A DNA stretch of 64,000 bases from positions 389,100-453,099 of the forward strand of contig NW_005434624.1 in assembly GCF_000315625.1 (NCBI RefSeq), given 5' to 3'. This DNA is from Guillardia theta CCMP2712 (Eukaryota; Cryptophyceae; Pyrenomonadales; Geminigeraceae). The first letter of the stretch is position 1. Every line of letters begins with the position of its first letter. The notes under the pieces were generated by a model. It ran no database searches and was not told where the DNA came from. It saw only the letters and a program-made list of their open reading frames with translations. This document shows positions 9,901 to 18,479 of the stretch, in pieces. The position numbers and the translations under genes were made by a program.

Positions 9901-12900
9901 ACGACCTTGGCTCCCATCGCCTTGAGCCTCCTCGACTCCCTTGTGTATGCCTCCCACCGCGCCAAGGCTCGTCCCGCCCTCCCGTACCGAAGCTTCCCTA
10001 CTACCCGCTGCTTCCGTCCTCTCTCAGCGCTCTCCTTCTTTGCGCAATGCCTCCACTGGCTCATAGCCTTCCAAGCCACCCCTTCGCGCCAGCGCCCCAT
10101 CGCCTTCCCTAGCTTCCCTCCCAAGCTGATCATCGCCCGTGTCCGCTCGTGCCAGTGTACCAGCGCCCGCTGCCCAAGCCTCCGCTCCCTCCCGTCCACA
10201 GCTCGGCTCACAGCCCGCCACTGTCTCTCCTTATCCACACACGACTCAACCCTCTCCCTGGTCTCTGACGTCTTCCCCAGCCACGTCGAGAAAGACTCCC
10301 ATGCTCCTAGACGCTGCATACGGCACACGATCGACGCTTGGAGCCGCGTATGTCGCTTCTGACCCTCTACCCACGACATCCACCATGCCAGCGCCGCCCA
10401 TGCCCCTGCCTGCTGCCATCGCCGTATGATCTTCTCCGACACCTCCCGTAGCCTCCGCTGTCTCGTTGCGTGCTCCCGCCAGCCCGCCAGCCCTCGACCC
10501 TGGTCCAGCTGCCGCCACCGCCGGACTATCTTCTCCCCGCTCGTCCGCATGTCGTGTAGCTCGATGGTCCGCTCCTTGAGCGCCGTGAAGGCCTCCCCGA
10601 CCTTGAGATGCTGCCACCGTCCGATCACTGCCTGCCCTACTCGCCGCAGCCGCTCTGACTCCCTCGCGTGCTCGATCCACCGCGCCAGCGCCGCCCATGC
10701 CCCTGCCTGCTGCCATCGCCGTATGATCTTCTCCGTCACCTCCCGTAGCCTCCGCTGTCTCGTTGCGTGCTCCCGCCAGCCCGCCAGCCCTCGACCCTGG
10801 TCCAGCTGCCGCCACCGCCGGACTATCTTCTCCCCGCTCGTCCGCATGTCGTGTAGCTCGATGGTCCGCTCCTTGAGCGCCGTGAAGGCCTCCCCGAGTC
10901 TCAGGTTACTCCATCGCTGTATCGCCTTTCTCCCTCCCCGCCGCAGCCGCTTCGTCTCCTCGGTCCGCTCTCTCCACCCGGCAAAGCCCGCTGCTGTCTC
11001 CTTGTGCACCCACTTTCGTAGAACGGTTTTTCTTGCAATCGTAATTGTTTTGAAATGATGCTGTTTTGCGTTAAAGTTGCAAATGCTAGACTTGTCTCCT
11101 GACGTTTCATTTTTTGAATCACTCTGACAATTATTCTTCGATTTTTCCTCATTGTTTCTGTGTATTCATTCCACAGAGCTATCAGTTTTCTTGCAAGATT
11201 CTTTCTGCCTTTGGTTTCATCATGTAGAACACATCTTGATTGCATTTTTTGCATTCGATTCTACCTCTCCAGGTTTGCATCAGGAATTGTAGCGAGCGCC
11301 TCTCTACTTGCACTGCTTGTTGATAAACACGTCTTGTCTTCAATTTTGTTTGTTCAACAGAATTCAGCCACTCTGTCCAGATATTGCAGATCAGATATTT
11401 CATGTCACGATGATTTCTGTTCAGAATTTGTGTGTATGCCCATCGTTTTTGCTTGTTGCATGTCGTCCAAATGCACCATACTGCCTTCAAGCATCGCTTG
11501 CCCCTGAGAGTGGAAAATCTCGTTTCTCTTCTTTGTTTGAACACATTCTGCAACCAATCACTCATAACTTTTTGCGAAAGTCTTTGATGGTGAAATAAAC
11601 TTGCTCTCCATTTCTTTCCATCTGACTTGGTACTTTCATTGGCGCGACTTTGCCAGGCTCTCAAGTATTGTGAAAGAAATCCCTTCTGCCACCTGTTTCT
11701 AATGTGAACAATCAATTTGTTCAGTCTTCTCATAGCCTCCAGGACAAACAGCCATTGATTGAATGAGCCAGCAATATATCTCAGAACAGATCGACTGTAA
11801 AATAAGTTTTCTTTTTTTCGAATGGACTTCTGACGGAGGCACATTGTTCTCATCATTTCAATTGATTGACTCAACCTTCTAGACTCTAATTTTCTATTGA
11901 TCTTGTTCATCCTGTGCTGGATTGCAGCCGGACACGGATTTGCTATTGACCAATTGAAAAAGACCTGTCGCAGGAAGGTAGTGGTCTTAAGTTTTAGGAG
12001 TTTTGTTTCGAAATATTTCTTTTGACATCCATTTCGGTGTAGTTCAACAAGTGTAAAGAAAGCATTGACCAGATATCTTGAACGCACCTTTGCTTGCAAG
12101 ATAAGACATTTTGAAACAGACACAGAATGTTTCATCGAATGTTGTCTGAGGAACCAAAATCTCAAACGCAAATGTTGCAACCTTTTCTTGTTCTTGAAGC
12201 ATTTCAAGAAACCAGCAGAAAATTTGTAATCACTCCAACTATACAGAACAGCAGCATATGTCAGAATCACAGTTCTCTTTGTCAATTTCATCTGAATCGT
12301 TGATATGCGGGCACGACTCGACTGCATACGGTACCATAGATCCCAAGTACGACATAGCGACAATTTCTCATTTTTACGTTGGATATGCCTTGCCTTGATA
12401 TTCAAGGAATGCAATCTTTGCAAAGCCACCTGCCAAATATTGAAAGAAAAGCGAACAGAAATATTTGCAATTTTCTTGGAGCCCAATGAAGCTGCACTTT
12501 GGATCCCGTTCTTGTAAAGACTTAGATGTCTCCATTGTGTAACAACATTTGACAGGAAAACAAATCTACATTTAGAATGGAAATTCTGCAGCTTCTTGAT
12601 CATTCGAAGGAAACAAATCCAATATGCCCAGGGCATTGCAAGTAGGATGCACTGAATTCTGGTATCCAATTCATCCGTGCGCCTCACCCTTCTGGCTTCA
12701 GGAGTCGCCAGTGCTTGGGTTTTTGGTGCAGCCTTCCGTGCCAGAATTGCAACGAATTTCTTACCAGAAATGGTTCTGCAGGCTTCATTAGCAAAGATTG
12801 CCTGCTGGTCCCACGACTTGACTAGATTGCAAAGCCGCTCTCCTAATTTAGACATCGTCTTGCAGCATTTCTTCCATTTCACAAAAAAACTTGCATGAGA

Positions 12901-14091
12901 TCGGACGTTTGAACTTCTTTGTAAGGACAATGACATCTCTTCTAGACCCTTCGAGAAATCCAACAACTGTTTCCATTTCAACATACTTGTCTTGAGGTAC
13001 CGTTTCTTCAGAAAAGCATCTACTTGAGCCGCTAGAGCCAGCCTCCAACGACTTTTCAATTCCCTGTGTTGATAGCAGTGCTGCAAAAATTGAATGACGG
13101 TGGAAATCAGCCCATGAATACTGTTCATCGTTGTCATGATTTCCTGGATCAAGAGAAACATCATGCTAGCATGGCTATCCAAACTGAGCCTCGCTGTACT
13201 GGATAAAGATCTGCTCTGTATAAGATCTTGTAACTGCAAAGTTATTTAGGTATCATCAGCTGAAATTGCAGGCAGATCTATCACCTGATAGAATTTGCCA
13301 CTCTGTTGTTCTATCTGTTCTTGCTCTTCTTGCAGTTCAACGATAGTCATTCGTATTTTCCTCTTGAATTGTGCGTGTAGGCTGGAGAGTTTGAACAAAT
13401 CTAGATTCGCAACATGTTTCTTTTCTGAGACCTTACCCTGATGGAACGATATGTCAGCAATCAATTTCGATGCCTAGCAACTTGACCTGTGACATAAAGA
13501 AAGCTTGTTGGGAGTAGATGATAAGTCTGCTAACCAACTCCTTCTTTTCGTCAATGATGGTTTCAGTCTCGTTCGCCCAATTGGACGAAGCTGCACTCCC
13601 ATCAGGCGCTGCATCTAAAGTCATAAATACCGATCAGAAGAATCGGAAAGCAATTTCACCAAGCGCAAAACGTGATGATTGAGCGATGTTCTTGGCAGTT
13701 GCCGCCTTTTCCTTGAGGACTTCGAGGTGCGACTGTAGCTCTAACGTGTGCTGAACTAAATCGAGTCTGCAAGACGTCAGAGATGGAGTAGCCCTGTGTG
13801 AAAGATAGTTGACCTCTCTGCTTCCAAGGCATTGCTGCGCTCCTTTAGCCATCTGGCACTTCCAGGAACGCCTCTGGAAGACGAGTCGGAATGTGACGGC
13901 GCGGAATATACTGGGGAGATCTCGCGGGTGGAAGTATTTGCACTATCATGGGATATTGGAGACAAAGGATTCCGGTCAACATATTCGTATCTGCATCAAA
14001 GAACAAGGAACGTTACATCAGAGGCGGACACCACACCCCAACCAACCTTCCCTCCCTCGCGGGTACAGGAATTGACCTTGCAGAGTTCACC
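3911..14091 (-). CDS. Giant Sfi1-like Trp-repeat protein with PDZ and EF-hand-like tail
   Basis: Exons read right to left and join in phase: ...14091, 13990-13814, 13766-13660, 13614-13535, 13473-13285, 13233-5280 (one huge exon), 5216-4868, 4632-4328, 4280-4109, 4062-3911. The translation start lies upstream of 14091 and was not resolved. The large exon encodes dozens of roughly 33-residue helical repeats of the form (A/F)xxLxxW...RxxxxxKxxxRW, e.g. GLAGWREHATRQRRL and EKIIRRWQQAGAWAALARW. This is the pattern of Sfi1-type centrin-binding repeats found in centrosome and basal-body proteins. The C-terminal exons carry a PDZ domain (GVGMRIQDDP, SGPADRSGCIEPGDILVAV, GPNGSKVRLVLK) and then an EF-hand-like stretch (YRKADVQGTGRVSMRKVV). 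Total about 3,100 residues. Inferred role: centrin-binding fibre or scaffold at basal bodies. The frame is broken near 9.38, 11.03 and 11.22 kb (see separate entries), so the gene is either misassembled there or damaged. Confidence 0.72.
4726..4776. repeat. (TGGCA)n microsatellite in intron
   Basis: About nine tandem TGGCA pentamers inside the intron 4633-4867 of the Sfi1-like gene. This intron, at about 235 bp, is several times longer than the roughly 50-bp introns around it, consistent with growth by repeat expansion. Confidence 0.92.
6065..6231. repeat. 167-bp direct repeat, copy 1
   Basis: This segment is essentially identical to 6659-6825. Both lie in the coding exon of the Sfi1-like gene and keep the reading frame. 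They encode the same two Trp repeats (WQSLWSRSKAHAAIGVKVV and MKLGLVRSFEGWQCH). Confidence 0.93.
6659..6825. repeat. 167-bp direct repeat, copy 2
   Basis: Second copy of 6065-6231, offset by 594 bp (a multiple of three and equal to 198 residues). That equals six 33-residue repeats, so the duplication is in register with the protein repeat. Confidence 0.93.
7065..11010. repeat. Higher-order tandem array of 297-bp and 822-bp coding units
   Basis: A conserved block beginning ATGATCTTCTCCGACACC (plus strand) recurs at 7065, 7362, 8184, 9006, 9303, 9604, 10426 and 10723. Distances are 297, 822, 822, 297, 301, 822 and 297 bp. In plus-strand order this is short, long, long, short, short*, long, short, then a truncated long unit. 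The short unit is 99 residues (three 33-residue helical repeats) and the long unit 274 residues. Copies are nearly identical at DNA level, including synonymous sites, which implies recent duplication or gene conversion within the Sfi1-like exon. The starred copy is 4 bp longer and shifts the frame. Confidence 0.93.
9367..9390 (-). other. Frameshifting divergence inside one repeat unit
   Basis: In the unit starting at 9303 the usual CCTCGACCCTGGTC is replaced by a longer unrelated stretch containing GTGACGTGAC, a net gain of 4 bp. Coming from the 5' side (minus strand), the frame that is open from 11009 to here is lost. The repeat-encoding frame resumes in another register and runs to 5280. 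All sister copies lack the insertion. Confidence 0.85.
10990..11260 (-). other. Two further apparent frame changes in the Sfi1-like exon
   Basis: Trp-repeat-like coding runs from 13233 in one frame to about 11220, shifts to a second frame (NLARKLIALWNEY, LAFATLTQ) until about 11040, then to a third frame (TVLRKWVHKETAAG) that enters the tandem array. The first shift is beside an A-run (GCAAAAAATGCAA). No convincing GT-AG pair explains either shift, so sequencing error, assembly junction or real mutation are all possible. Confidence 0.6.
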
Positions 14092-14169
14092 TCCATCTGT
14101 TCCAGGGAGAGCCTGGGCGCTGGAAGGAATCAGTCTCGACGTGTCCCAACCGTGTGAGCAAGAAGAAAC

Positions 14170-15058
14170 GTCTCAGAGAGCTCCCTCATGTTTCTTCCTT
14201 CTCCTTGTACCCTTGCCTGCATCCGCCATGCACCCTGCCGCGCATAATCCTCTTGCTCCTTCCTCGCCAACTTTTAGCAGGACTGGCGTTCGAATCCCAC
14301 AAAATTACTCTATGACCCACCAATACCCAATCTTCTTCGTAGAAAAAAAATTATTTGAGTTAAAAATCACTATCGAAGATGATCACATTCATACTCAAAT
14401 ATTTGTTACATAGTCGGATGACCACTGGCCCAAAATAGCCAGTATAGTGAGCCCTCATCCCCTGTAGCAAAGACAAACATCTTCTTTCACCCCACCCCTC
14501 TTTGCCGCTGCAAGGAAAACTCGTGGGTCATCTGGTGCGCCAAGATCCGTACTAGACGAGAATCGGCTATAGAGAGCATCGCACAGAGTAGGCAGCAGGG
14601 GAGAGGGGGAGAAATAGCCACCAGGGCATGGAGGCAGACATGAGGGATAAGATGTGTGGAGAAGGAGAAAGTTCTCCAGCAAGATCGTGGAAGGAGTGAG
14701 AGGGAAGCCGGGTAAAAAGCCAAAACAGAGCACGTATGGGAGATGTAGAGGATCAAGAAATGGGAGGAATGAAGAGCGTGGCTGAGGGGGATGGACAAAA
14801 CACTAACAAGTGGGTGGGGAGAAGGGGAAAGGAGGCAAGGATTGGTTCATTACATCACAGGGATTGGAGAGCGAACCTTGCTTTATTTGTACGTATATGA
14901 CACCAGGTTGTCCTATCGAGCTGTTGAACAAAAACAAAACTCATCTTATCTCATTTATCCCCGCTGCATGGACACTGAATTTGCGATAGTCTTGAGAGAA
15001 TTGTACCTCTATCTCTTCGAAATCGGCGACACCGCTGCCAAGTTCCGACCCCGGAATC
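14170..15058. other. Intergenic region with no supported gene
   Basis: Between the unresolved 5' end of the Sfi1-like gene and the 3' end of the glycosyltransferase-like gene. It contains only short ORFs without recognisable motifs, an AT-rich patch at 14340-14410 with a TTGAGTTAAAAATCA stretch resembling the core of dispersed element A, and a small hairpin near 14427 (ACTGGC ... GCCAGT). I see no RNA gene here. Confidence 0.5.
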
Positions 15059-17321
15059 TCAGTACGGTCCAGCTAGTTGGATCAACTGCTTTCCACAGAC
15101 AATAGCCTCAAAAAACTGAATATCGAGGTCTTCTGCCGTGAGATATTGATCTGAGCAGTTTGCAAGGAAGGGTATGCCACCAGAGAGGTTCTCGGACCGG
15201 TAGGAATGTATTTTTGTCCAATCATGCTGTAGTTTACTCGTTTCATATGAAACTTCTCCGCTGGCCGAAGAGGCCTCGACACACTCAACTTCACTTTGCC
15301 TGAAAAATCTGAGGATACTTGCCATGCATGCTATTCTTTTCGAGTGCGTTCTCCCCGTACTGCGTTGGAACCCTCCGAGCAAAAAGTCAGCGATCACTCC
15401 CTAAAATATAGGCAACTTACCTGTATGCAGGCACTCCCCAGTGTTTGCAGAGCACCTGTTCCGATGCTTCGATCATAGGTAGTTCAAGAAAACATCGCGA
15501 TATAGGACCGAAAAAATTGACTGGTCATGTCTATGAGATATAAACTGGCAGAATCTTGTAAGCGTTGCTCGGAGTCACTTGACAACAAAAAACTTACTTC
15601 TTCATGTTGTTGGGCCCCGTTTTCTTCGTCAGATATCAAGCTGAGTTGTGTAGTCAACAACCAGCTTGCAATCAAAGATTCTACCTGTAATTCTGAGACA
15701 GAGTTAGCCATTGACGCACAAATTCCTTTGAACTTTCGCACACGCGGAAAACGATGAAAGTAGCAGCCCTACTCAACTGTTGAGGTGTCGCGTCAGCTTT
15801 TTCTAATCAAATACCGTTGTCCCGAAAATCTGCATTCCTCCGTACAATTCAAAGCGAATAAAACCTAGCCGACCGTAAGGACATAGAAACGAAGCCGAGA
15901 GTCCCATCAAGACCTCCTCCTTGGTGTACACGTACTCCTTGTGTTGAGCCATGCCAAATGAAACAATACCCAACTCCTGCAACAGTGATATATTATGGGA
16001 TGTCACTCATGAATTTGCAACACCTCCGCCTCGGCAATGTCAAAAAGCGGCGTTGCACTAATTCAAGAAAGTGAGCTTCCCTGGCAAAGTCGAAGAAAAT
16101 CGTGAATACCTTGACACGAAGGTAAGCTGGGCATCTGCGTACATCAAGAGATCTCCCTCTGACAGTGTGTGCAAAGATTGATTGATAAGGTATGGCTTCC
16201 ACAGCCATAGCCCCGCCCCTTTTCTCTGGTTGAAAATCCTGGAATTTGCAGATGTGAAGTCTTGGTTGAGATGCTGAGGTCCAAACTGAAGGTGAAGTTG
16301 TCATTGCTTACGGAGATCCAATGATAGACATTACCATTTTTACGCCATCAACACCACCAATTGAGATTGCAGTTGCTGCCAATGTCTTCAAAGAATCTTG
16401 GAAAGCCTCGGTTCCATAGCTCACAAGGAGTTTGTAAGGTCGGGCGTTCTGATACACGGCATTGAAAGACTTGGACTCCGGCTCCAATCCGATAAAATTT
16501 TCCAATCAGACCTTGTTCCAATGTAAGATATCTTTGCCATAGGACCTCGAGGAGTTATACCAAGGTGCATGGTTGAGCTGTGAAATGAACGTAGTGCTCG
16601 ACATGATTCCTACCTCTCGATCATTCGAGTCCAGCAGCGAGATGTCAATTACTGACATGCCAGGTCTAATGCTACTCAATGTAACCTTTCGCAAGTATCC
16701 AGAGTCAGATCAAGAGACTGCCAAGGAGAAAAGTCACCTTTATTTCTGCTGCACAGCTCTTGTATCTATAATGTGTATTCAAAAAAATCGCTGCACATCC
16801 TGCGTCAAGTCCCATTTCATAGTTCTTCACAAGAATGTGTGCGTTAACCTACCATTAGATGAAATCACTATGTCACTACCACAAACGGTAGATTATATGA
16901 ATACCTCATCACTCTCTATTTTGGAGCCATGCCGAGGATGAAGTATCTCAATCACAGCCATCTCATGGTCAGTGAGGCAAGAGTCGGGAATTTTTTCCAA
17001 TTGATCCGACTGTGCAGTCATCTCAAGTTGGGGAGGCAGTTTTACATCGTTCATGCATATGCATTGTGTGAGCAACGAAAAAGCTGCAACTGATTGCCAA
17101 ATACAAGACGTTTTTCTTGCATTCTTCGTTCTCTGCCATGGAAAAATCGTGAATTCTGTCCCGCACTTCCATGAAGTTTCTTTAGACGGGTGCTCCTTTC
17201 CGAGCATGCTTTGACCTACTTGTATTCGCCTCATCATGTGGTGATCGTTGCATTGTATCCCTGGCCCTGCTCAGCGTATCTTGAGTCCACAACAGCTTCC
17301 TTGAACCCAACGAGCAGCATG
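15059..17321 (-). CDS. Secretory glycosyltransferase-like protein (WLWKPY/HRHDQSIFS family)
   Basis: Exons resolved at the 3' side: 16273-16110, then about 16081-16050, 15976-15815, 15776-15685, 15640-15598, 15544-15509, 15455-15421 and 15299-15059. Most join in phase; the 16.05 kb junction is uncertain. The joined product shows a motif set I know from nucleotide-sugar-transferase-like proteins of protists and bacteria: LLVSYGTEAFQDSL (16.4 kb), GAGLWLWKPYLI, GDLLMYADAQ, YTKEEVLMGL, KEFVRQWLTL, LISDEEN, FISHRHDQSIFS and CKHWGVPAY. The acidic MYADA is the likely DxD-like metal/sugar-nucleotide site and HRHDQS a conserved C-terminal motif. Upstream exons (16.5-17.2 kb) suggest a hydrophobic N-terminus (IWQSVAAFSLLTQ) and a beta-sandwich (IEILHPRHGSKI, VTLSSIRPGMSVIDI). 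Likely Golgi or surface glycan synthesis. The start codon (17321 or 17237) and the 5' exons are uncertain. Confidence 0.62.
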
Positions 17322-17349
17322 TTCCGTACCATTTTCGCGAAACAAGTAC

Positions 17350-17392
17350 GTCGAGGATAAATCCAACAAACCCGCCTCAACAAAATACTAGG
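17350..17392 (+). repeat. Dispersed element B, copy 1 (43 bp)
   Basis: A 43-bp sequence starting GTCGAGGATAAAT and ending CAAAATACTAGG that recurs at 43016-43058 with only two mismatches. It lies just upstream of the glycosyltransferase-like gene, next to a GC-rich island, as does the second copy. Confidence 0.85.
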
Positions 17393-17525
17393 AAAAGGAG
17401 AAGGCAGCGAAAAAAAGTACATGCTTCCCGGAGTCCAGGCCCTTCCCCGGGCCGGGCCCTTGGCGAACAGTGAGGTCGGGCCGCAGGGCGGCGCGGCCCG
17501 CGGCGGAGCCTCGGATCCGGAGTGC

Positions 17526-17547
17526 GGGGGGGGGGGGGGGGGGGGGG
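17526..17547 (+). repeat. 22-base G homopolymer in GC island
   Basis: An uninterrupted run of G residues embedded in a region rich in GGCCCGG. The length is prone to sequencing error and the run could form a quadruplex. No gene crosses it. Confidence 0.9.
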
Positions 17548-17564
17548 CGGCCCCCCTTTGCGGC

Positions 17565-17720
17565 CCCACTCATGAAAGCAGTTGGCAGGATTAGGTTTGG
17601 TTCTCCGGTGTCTTTGCTCTTCAAGGCTCGCCCGTTTGGCAGCCTCCTCGCGGAGTCGACTCTCCCGATTGTCCTCGTACTGGTTTTATCTTCACTTTGA
17701 GTAAACTTCGGAGGCCCGGA
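17565..17720 (-). repeat. Dispersed element A, copy in inverted orientation
   Basis: On the minus strand this region shares two blocks with 28195-28345: GTTTACTCAAAGT...AGTACGAGGACAATC followed by GGAGAGTCGA, and further on GAGAACCAAACCTAATCCTGCC. Spacing between blocks differs slightly. It is noncoding on both strands as far as I can see and flanks the GC island at 17.4-17.9 kb. Confidence 0.8.
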
Positions 17721-17724
17721 TCCG

Positions 17725-18479
17725 GCAGGTGACGGAAAGATCCGGGAGTCCGACGACACCTGAGTCCCGGATATGCGGCGCGGCGGCGGGGGCAGTGACG
17801 GCGGTAGGATGAGGATCAATGATGGCCGCCTCATCCGTTGAACCGTTACTGGGACTACACGAATTTGGAGCCCTGACCCTTCGGGTGTCATCCTTTGTGA
17901 TATTTTTTGAATTTTGGATTTAATGTTGTGAACATGAATACTCAATCTTGTAATTAGGAGATAAAATTTAGGATATCTGAAATATATATCTGAATTTTGG
18001 TGACCCCGCATGGAATTGTTTTTGTTTTTCTGATTCGAATCCCACCAAGCCCAGCATGTCGTGGCAGCAAGTGGAGCCATGAAGGAGTGAGGTGAGATGA
18101 CATGACGACTCTTAATGTTCTACCTCATCCTCTGCCGCTCCTGATATGGTACCGCATGCCTTTTCCTCGCATGATACTGTGTTTCCCAATAACTCATCCA
18201 TCTTGATTTCATTTTTATGCTTTCAAATTTGTGACCAACTACCACCTCTCCGCTCTGGTGGTGGATTTTCCTTTATTCTGAAACTTCTACCATTACTACT
18301 GATTTATCTTGATTTCTTTGGCTGCTACGAAATCTCCTCTTGATGTTGCAAGCTCAAATCCCTATTTAAATGCTCTGACGGCTCGCTGACATTACAACAC
18401 ACTACTGATGTGATTCTTTTATGCAGTTGATGTATATCCGGGTTATTCCTGATTGAACCACAAGCCGTGTGACTTGGAA
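17725..18479. other. Intergenic region, AT-rich, no supported gene
   Basis: GC-rich sequence to about 17880 grades into AT-rich DNA with TTTTGAATTTTGG and similar tracts. It holds the 5' flank of the coiled-coil gene that begins at 18480. A TATTTAAAT-like stretch at about 18362 lies some 115 bp before that start codon but cannot be called a promoter from sequence alone. Confidence 0.4.

Noticed and set aside
6996-10362. Long plus-strand ORFs (up to 374 codons, Arg/Ser/Pro/Cys-rich) across the Sfi1-like repeat array
   Set aside because: They are antisense to a coding exon with strong Trp-helix periodicity. Their openness follows from the GC-rich repeated sense codons, and the same antisense peptide recurs with every repeat copy.
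9217-10815. Minus-strand Gly/Ala-rich ORFs within the repeat array
   Set aside because: Alternate-frame shadows of the same repeats. They lack the 33-residue Trp pattern and are open only because the array is GC-rich.
14275-14300. tRNA B-box-like GTTCGAATCCC
   Set aside because: No A box or cloverleaf could be folded upstream within tRNA distance, and the flanks are pyrimidine-rich. The similar ATTCGAATCCC at 18035 also lacks a tRNA fold.
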